A program made the translations under genes and the position numbers. Source: Welwitschia mirabilis (lineage: Eukaryota; Gnetophyta; Gnetopsida; Welwitschiales). From it: DNA of 47,073 nt. The number at the start of each line of letters is the position of its first letter. The stretch's first letter is position 1. The notes under the pieces were generated by a model. That model was not told the origin of the DNA. It saw only the letters and a list, made by a program, of their open reading frames with translations, and did no database searches. The stretch is from the NCBI GenBank assembly GCA_051453625.1, contig JBOZIK010000001.1:228586972-228634044 (forward strand), read 5' to 3'. This document shows, piece after piece, positions 41,786 to 47,073 of the stretch.

Positions 41786-42377
41786 TGTTAGGGTTTTATA
41801 TTACCAATTGATGTCAAACTAATATGATCTTTGTAGGATGAAATGTGATTTTACAGATGCAAGAAGTTGAAGGATTCATAACCAAAAGATATTTAAGATT
41901 CAAACATGTTCTAATTGAAGTAACTTGATTTTTTATTCAAGGACTTAAAATAGGAGTCAGCCATATCTAGAAATGAACTTTTTAAGCTTCCTTGTATGCA
42001 CTATTTTATATGGGATTGATCAGACTCATGTGGAGTCTACTGGACCTAGATAAAGGCAGTTGACTAGATTTTAGATGGGAGTGACTAGATTAAGTAATGT
42101 GAGTTATTAGGATTGATCAAATATGAAAGGAGCCAATCAGATCAAGTAACATGAGTTACTTGGTTTAACTGGATGTTTTAAAGCGTTTACCGGTTATAAC
42201 AAAAGTAGAAATCTTAAAATAGTTTTATAACAATTATTTCATCTAATATTTTTATTGTAAATGTTATAATACTTTCCAACTATCTAACCACTATATTTTA
42301 GGAAAATCTACTTACAAAGGTGACATTAAAAAACCCTTACAATGAGGTTAAATTAATATTAAAAAGGGAGGTCCTTA
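41786..42377 (+). mobile_element. Copia A 3' LTR, first 592 bp
   Basis: Matches the 5' LTR from TGTTAGG to the stretch AAAAAGGGAGGTCCTTA (5' copy: GAAAAAGGAGATTTCACT). The G1-B LTR follows at 42378. The rest of this LTR is not in the window. Confidence 0.9.
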
Positions 42378-43630
42378 TGATGCCAATTTGTAGGAATTTG
42401 ACGGTGTATTTTGAGTATTTTTGTAAGACATTTATACAGGTTTGGATGAAATTCTGATAATTCAAGATAATTGAGAGGATGATCACTAAAACATGTATTT
42501 ATTAGCATATTTAGAGGCATTTTAGGCTTATTTTAATATCTCATACTTTAAAGGAATGATTTACCATGTAGAATATTCATTTCTCTTTGAGATAGAAGAT
42601 GAAGAAGCCTGTTGTCGCTTCTTTTATCCTCATGATAGGCAAGATGATAGCACTACTAACATGAATGGAGTCTATGGAGTTGACTGTGGGGATTGAATTT
42701 TATGGACCATCTTTTCAAGTGAAGTGATGTTCCCATGATCATCTCCATGACAATCAGGATAATAACTATTTTCTATGGATGAAAAGAATTATCCTTGTAA
42801 TGGAGTCATGTAACCCATATCGGCTACTAGAATTTCTTTTTGACTTTTAGGGTTGAGCTTCTATAACTTTATTATAAAACTATAAATAACATATCTTTTC
42901 TTTACTTTATTTTTCATATTTTATATTCAATATCTTATGATGGAAGATTTAGGAATAACAGAGCCATCTAGTAGCTACAAAGAGAATTTACCTTGGTGTT
43001 GGGATGAGTATCCTCCATTGAGGTGATGCTACTTTGTTGCAAGTGGATATAAAAAGTTGCATGATTAATTCAATTACTCTTTTCACTATAATTGTGTTTA
43101 TGTTCCTTATGATTTAAGTTGATTATACTTTAGTGATAATTCTATAATTTATCTATGTCATAAGAGCAACCTTTATCAAGGTTGACTTGGTTAGTTTAGA
43201 TTTGTATTCCTATTTTATTATAATTCTATATTTCATTATCTATATTTTATTTAGTAATTATTATAGTTTATGTTAGCTAGGAATAATTAGTAGATTTCTT
43301 TCTAGTTGATCCAAGTTATCAAGAAATAGCTCTTTTGATAAGAGAACTAGGGTCCAAATAGAACTTATCTTACTTGCATTTAATCCATTAAATTTTTACT
43401 ATCACTTATCTTGCATTGTGTTTACATTCTTATTTATTTTTATTTACTAAAATAGAAAAGATTAAAAATACTTTTTGAAAATCAATTCTCTAACTTCTAG
43501 CCTAGTGCCTTCAATGGATTATGACATTTAGGTTAAATTCCATCTATCCTAGTGTGTGTTTGCTACAAGTATTATGATTTATAGGTTTTTTTCTAAAGGA
43601 TTTAAAACTTACATAATTCACATCATAACA
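42378..43630 (+). mobile_element. G1-B 5' LTR
   Basis: TGATGCCAATTTGTAGG to CATCATAACA, 1,253 bp, TG...CA. TATA box TATAAATA at 42881-42888. Palindromic modules at 42613-42650 and 42733-42770. Confidence 0.9.
42881..42888 (+). promoter_or_regulatory. TATA box of the G1 LTR
   Basis: TATAAATA, about 500 bp from the LTR start. Decayed to CAATAAAT in G1-A. Confidence 0.6.
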
Positions 43631-43633
43631 TTT

Positions 43634-43652
43634 TGGTGTCATTGTAAGGGAA
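43634..43652 (+). other. G1-B primer-binding site (tRNA-Asp)
   Basis: TGGTGTCATTGTAAGGGAA against TGGCGCCGTTGCCGGGGAA: six differences, of which five are C-to-T or G-to-A. Confidence 0.88.
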
Positions 43653-44309
43653 GCTTGCAATAAGATAGAGGATTATCACTATTCAGATATGTACCTCAAA
43701 TTTTTATACAGATCATTTATTTAAAATAGTACTATATTTTTAGCATAGCTTAAGTAGGTTTATTTTTAGTAATTTTTATTTTCCATAGCCTTAGAAAGCT
43801 TTGTCATCCTCTTTGTCATCCCCATGAGATTGGGAGTGATAGTCTTGAATTTTTGAAATTATTTTGTTTTAATAATTTTTCTTCTATATATAGAATAGTA
43901 ATAAAAATTTTGTCATCTTCTCTGTCATCTCCATGATAGTCTATAAAATAGTCTTATTTTTTATTGCTATGATTATTGTCCTTCCTACCATCCCCATGAC
44001 TAGGTATATGATAGTTAGCTATCTTTTTAATTTGGTTTTTTGTTTACTATCTGAGTATATAGGGAGATGGTGAATTTTTGTAGAAAGACAATATCAGAGA
44101 GAGTGGAACATAATTGAATAAAATATAAGAGAAGGATTATTTGAGTATGAGAAAAATCCAGGTACATAAATTCTAAGAACTTAAGAAGACGATTTTTCTT
44201 CTTTTATTATTTTAGAATTAGATTTTACAAAAGAAAATTGTAGTATAAAAGTACATCATGTTATTTCTTNNNNNNNNNNAAAAAAGAAAAGTAAGTTTCT
44301 TCATCTAAT
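43653..44309 (+). other. G1-B leader with three palindromic modules and a 10-N gap
   Basis: Modules at 43802-43843 (GTCATCCCCATGAGATTGGG core), 43911-43953 and 43977-44016. N at 44270-44279; the flanks there are not repeated. No ORF. The modules lie where packaging or dimerisation signals usually sit, but that role is only a possibility. Confidence 0.7.
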
Positions 44310-45069
44310 ATGCCACTCATAATAGGAACTACTTCAAATGCAAACGTTAGTCTTAAAGATTTAATTACTAATAGAAAACATAAAATTTAAAACTCTACCT
44401 CCTAGTGATGATGTAGAATTAAGAAATTTAAGTGCCTATCCAACTTTTTTAGGGGAACTTGAAGAAGACCCTTTCCAACATCTAGCTAATATTAAACAAC
44501 TTATGCTTACCTCAGGAAATTAAAAAACATATTAGTAATCATACATATATGATTATTTTTCTAGTCACACTTAGATGAAGGCAAAAAATTTGGCTCAAAA
44601 CCATTTCACATAAGAGTGTTAAATCATAAATTAAAGTACAATAAGTTTTTATTAAAAGATTTTTTAGTGAACATTTTATGAGAAAAAGAAGAACAGAAGT
44701 TACCAAATTTCAATAATAACCTCATGAGGATTATGCCATAGCTTATAAACATTTTATCATAGCTAGCTATTCCAATCCCATTGATGAATTCTGTAAAAAA
44801 TAATTAGTCAATCATTTTTATAGTAAATTGAATAACTAGACTATACAACTTATAGACTTTTCTTATAGTCTTAGAATATTCGTGGCATATGTTGGAAAAC
44901 TTAGTAGAAATAAGTAAAACTTGGCCTAAATCCACTAAGAAAAATTAAACTATAGGCTAAATCATAAAAGATTTAAGTAAGGTTAAACATTACAAAGAAG
45001 AAGAAAAAATTGATGCAACCAATTTAATTAAGTTTTTTACTACCACTTTAGAGAAATACACTAAATTGA
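44310..45069 (+). pseudogene. gag: G1-B gag (Athila-type), truncated by gap
   Basis: ATG at 44310 (MPLIIGTTSNANVSLKDLIT). Then LRNLSAYPTFLGELEEDPFQ and HLANIKQLML, the gypsy gag entry, closely similar to G2 (NLNAYPSFYGE...IKQLMLMC). After frame changes, FFSEHFMRKRRTEVTKF and PHEDYAIAYKHF ('FFP.HKT..LR.EI..F.Q...E...EA..RF') and TIQLIDFS. It breaks off at 45069 at the gap. Several frameshifts and stops. It is distinct from the copia gag beyond the gap. Confidence 0.85.
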
Positions 45070-45169
45070 NNNNNNNNNNNNNNNNNNNNNNNNNNNNNNN
45101 NNNNNNNNNNNNNNNNNNNNNNNNNNNNNNNNNNNNNNNNNNNNNNNNNNNNNNNNNNNNNNNNNNNNN
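45070..45169. other. Assembly gap (100 N) between gypsy and copia sequence
   Basis: Left of the gap is Athila-type gag; right of it is Sirevirus gag starting near the zinc knuckle. The flanks do not repeat each other. In S2 about 2.35 kb separates the LTR start from this point, so the missing sequence may be much longer than 100 bp, or the join may be wrong. Confidence 0.95.
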
Positions 45170-45780
45170 AGTCTAATATTTTTAAGTTAGAATGTTGAAT
45201 TTGTGAAGAACAAAGATACATAGCCTTTGAATGTGCTAGTTCTAATAAATTGCAAGAAAAAGAATAAAAGAAAGATCCTAGGAAAAGGATATGTTTGTTC
45301 ATAGGATGGGATGATAATTAAGTTACAACTGAGGTGGAAACATCTAATGATGAAAAATTTTATCCATCCTAAAAATAAAAGTGATGAAATAAAAGAAGAA
45401 TTTAAATCAGACAGTTAAGTTAAAACAAATATGGAACTTTAAGTCAGATATGATTTAATATCTAAAGAGTTCATTAAGCTATAAAAAGTATGTGCTATAA
45501 TGAAAAGATCACTTCATTCCCCTAAATTAGCATGTGAATAAGAAAGAGATTCTTGAATTAGGTTATCATGTAAAAAATCATCTCTTAAAGATGATATTGA
45601 TAAACTAATGTGTGAATTAAAGCATGTTAGATAGGAACTTTTTAACTTTAAAGAAATTAATGAAAAGTTTACCCAAGAGAAAAAGACCTTAAACATCATA
45701 CTTGGACAATGCGAAATCAAAAATGATAATTACTGTTTAGATTAAAATAAATCCTTTATTAGTACTTTAGCTTTCTTATT
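45170..45780 (+). pseudogene. gag: S3 gag, C-terminal part
   Basis: ECXICEEQRYIAFECASSN (X is a stop) at about 45190-45250 is the CCHC knuckle with G-H replaced by R-Y. It is followed by a Lys-rich stretch, an acidic segment with VETSNDEKFYPS, and Lys/Glu/Leu-rich heptad-like text to about 45720. Collinear with S2 26695-27300. Stops are frequent. Confidence 0.8.
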
Positions 45781-45999
45781 TAACAAATGAAACTAAAAAT
45801 CAAGGTATAATAATATAGTTTATACTAATAATATTATCTAATATTATTGGTATAAATGAAGTTATTATCAATTTAATTGTCTAATAAAATTCAAAATTAG
45901 ATATTACACTAATAATGTCAAAAGGCCAAAAAGCTTGTTATAATGTTTTGTACAAGATAAACCAAAGAAAATATAAATTCCAAAATGAAGATCAACTCT

Positions 46000-46260
46000 A
46001 TTAACTTAGATTGCACTATGAGCAATAAAGAACATGCCTAATATGTTAATAGTGGGTGTTTAAGGTAGATGGCTAAAGATAAACCTAACTTTACTACTTT
46101 GATAAAATAAGACAAACGAGTGATCACCTTTAAAGATAACACAGAGGAACCTATTAAAGTTATTGGAACCATTGGAGGAGGTAACCTACTTGAGGTAAAA
46201 GATGTTTTCTTTGTAGAATTATTATAATACAATCTATTAAGTGTTAGTCAGTTATGCAAT
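46000..46260 (+). pseudogene. pol: S3 pol: protease
   Basis: YVNSGCLR, stop, MAKDKPNFTTL replaces 'WYLDSGCSRHMTG....F..L', so the catalytic Asp is Asn. Then VITFKDNTEEPIKVIGTIGG, GGNLLEVKDVFFVE and LLSVSQLCNANFFVTF, all copia protease blocks in order. More complete in the middle than S2, which lacks about 90 bp here, but the active site is dead. Confidence 0.87.
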
Positions 46261-46379
46261 GCAAACTTTTTTGTCACTTTTATCAAACATGATTGTATTA
46301 TCAAAGGACATAACTTAACCAAAGTTTTATTTACTTAAATTAAAAAATATATTATCTATCACTACTTTATAAGACATTT

Positions 46380-46995
46380 CTAATAAGGGAACCAAGTGTC
46401 TATTAAGTACTACAAGAGATACAGAGATATGGCATAAGAAGCTTGGACATGTAAACAAAGACTTGCTAAAAATCGTATCAACAAAAGAAATGGTAAGAAG
46501 ACTTCTTATGTTGTAAAGCATTGATAATCAAGTTTGCGAAGCATATAAGACAAGAAAGAAAACAAAGGTAAGATTTGATAGGAAAAACACTATCACAACT
46601 GAATGGCTTTTAGATCTTTTACATCTTAATATTATTAGTCCATCTTCTATAGAAATTCTTAGTAAGAAAATATATTGTTTAATTTTTGTTAATAGTTACT
46701 CTTCTCTTACATGGATATCCTTTCTTACACATAAGGATGAGGCATTTAATGTTTTCTCTAAGCTATGTATTAGGTAACAGAATTAAAAGGAGTAAAAAAT
46801 CAAGATGATAAGAATTGATAATGGTACTAAATTTAAAAATATAAAGTTTAAATATTTTTGTAAATATTTTGGTATTCTTCACAAATTCTTTACACTAAGA
46901 ACTCTATAATAAAATGGAGTCATAAAAAGGAAGATCAGAATTCTAAATAAGATGACAAAAATAATGATTTATAATAAAACGATTTCTTATTGTTG
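46380..46995 (+). pseudogene. pol: S3 pol: GAG-pre-integrase and integrase core, truncated
   Basis: HKKLGHVNKDLLKIVSTKE, then NQVCEAYKTRKKTKVRF (pre-integrase). Core: SYSSLTWISFLTHKDEAFNV (the first catalytic Asp position reads VNSYS, so Asp is lost), KMIRIDNGTKFKNIKF (second Asp kept). The segment before the Glu position shows two TAA codons where S-family elements encode QQ. It stops at 46995 at the G1-C insertion. Confidence 0.88.
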
Positions 46996-47073
46996 TGATG
47001 CCAATTTATAGGAATTTGATGGTGTATTTGGAGTACTTTTGCAGGACATTTATATAGGTTTAGATACAATTCT
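46996..47073 (+). mobile_element. G1-C: start of a third G1 LTR
   Basis: TGATGCCAATTTATAGGAATTT and following bases match the G1 LTR starts at 1560 and 42378. No polypurine tract precedes it, only S3 integrase, so it is the 5' LTR of an insertion, not the 3' LTR of G1-B. Runs off the window. Confidence 0.88.

Larger units (their letters stand above)
38339..42377 (+). mobile_element. Copia A: gag-only Ty1/copia element, cut by G1-B
   Basis: 5' LTR, tRNA-Met primer site, gag, about 0.75 kb of non-coding DNA, polypurine tract, 3' LTR. No protease, integrase, RT or RNase H lies between gag and the 3' LTR, so it would depend on another element's enzymes. A hand alignment of the first about 163 bp of the two LTRs gives about 20 differences, mostly transitions, which makes it the youngest-looking element here. 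The 3' LTR is interrupted by G1-B after 592 bp. Left flank ATATC. Confidence 0.88.
42378..45069 (+). mobile_element. G1-B: Athila-like Ty3/gypsy element, 5' part
   Basis: 5' LTR, tRNA-Asp primer site, leader with palindromic modules, gag. It breaks off at the 100-N gap. It is inserted in the 3' LTR of copia A (left flank CCTTA). Its gag resembles that of G2, so G1 and G2 are related families. Confidence 0.83.
45170..46995 (+). mobile_element. S3: Sirevirus fragment (gag end to integrase), cut by G1-C
   Basis: Same family as S2, collinear from the gag knuckle (S2 about 26695) to the integrase core (S2 about 28470). It ends at the G1-C LTR at 46996. Left flank of that insertion TGTTG. Confidence 0.88.

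Noticed and set aside
42378-46996. One G1 element with 5' LTR at 42378 and 3' LTR at 46996
   Set aside because: No polypurine tract precedes 46996; the adjacent sequence is Sirevirus integrase, so 46996 is a separate insertion.

Overview
The window is repeat-dominated nuclear DNA of a plant, very probably a flowering plant. It is very A+T rich. Everything I can recognise is decayed LTR retrotransposon: Ty1/copia of Sirevirus type with an env-like third ORF, and Ty3/gypsy of Athila type primed by tRNA-Asp plus one Tat-like fragment. I see no intact host gene, no tRNA or rRNA, and no bacterial-style operon or CRISPR array. The species cannot be named from this sequence. Every retroelement frame is broken by stops and frameshifts, many of them of the C-to-T or G-to-A kind expected from deamination of methylated cytosine. 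Six runs of N interrupt the assembly.

Layout, left to right. 1-3040: 3' end of a plus-strand gypsy element, family G1, with its 3' LTR at 1560-3040. It sits in the reverse transcriptase of a minus-strand Athila-like element, G2 (3041-7961: RT, protease, gag, primer site, 5' LTR). G2 in turn sits in the 3' end of a minus-strand Sirevirus, S1, whose env-like ORF is 8113-9783 and whose RNase H, RT and partial integrase run 10596-12907. S1 is interrupted by a plus-strand Athila-like element, G3 (12908-20049). S1-type sequence resumes at 20050 (integrase, protease, gag, primer site) and ends with a 5' LTR at 22768-24151. The S1 sequences flanking G3 overlap by about 290 bp.

After a 194-bp spacer a second Sirevirus of the same family, S2, runs the opposite way (24346 to about 34555). 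It has a 5' LTR, primer site, gag-pol, env-like ORF, polypurine tract and a truncated 3' LTR. 34556-38338 is mostly unassigned; it holds a decayed plus-strand coding region of unknown origin and a minus-strand Tat-like protease. 38339-42377 is the best-preserved element, copia A, which carries gag but no pol and is therefore non-autonomous. Its 3' LTR is cut by a second G1 element (G1-B: LTR, primer site, leader, gag, 42378-45069). Beyond a 100-N gap is a third Sirevirus fragment, S3 (45170-46995), cut by a third G1 LTR that runs off the window.

The most distinctive signals are cis-sequence patterns. G1 carries about ten imperfect-palindrome modules built on TCATCCCCATGA, in its LTRs, leader and 3' region. 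The Sirevirus LTRs carry many copies of an octamer that looks like decayed AGACGTCT. Copia A has paired dyad motifs in its LTRs and a gag-only structure.
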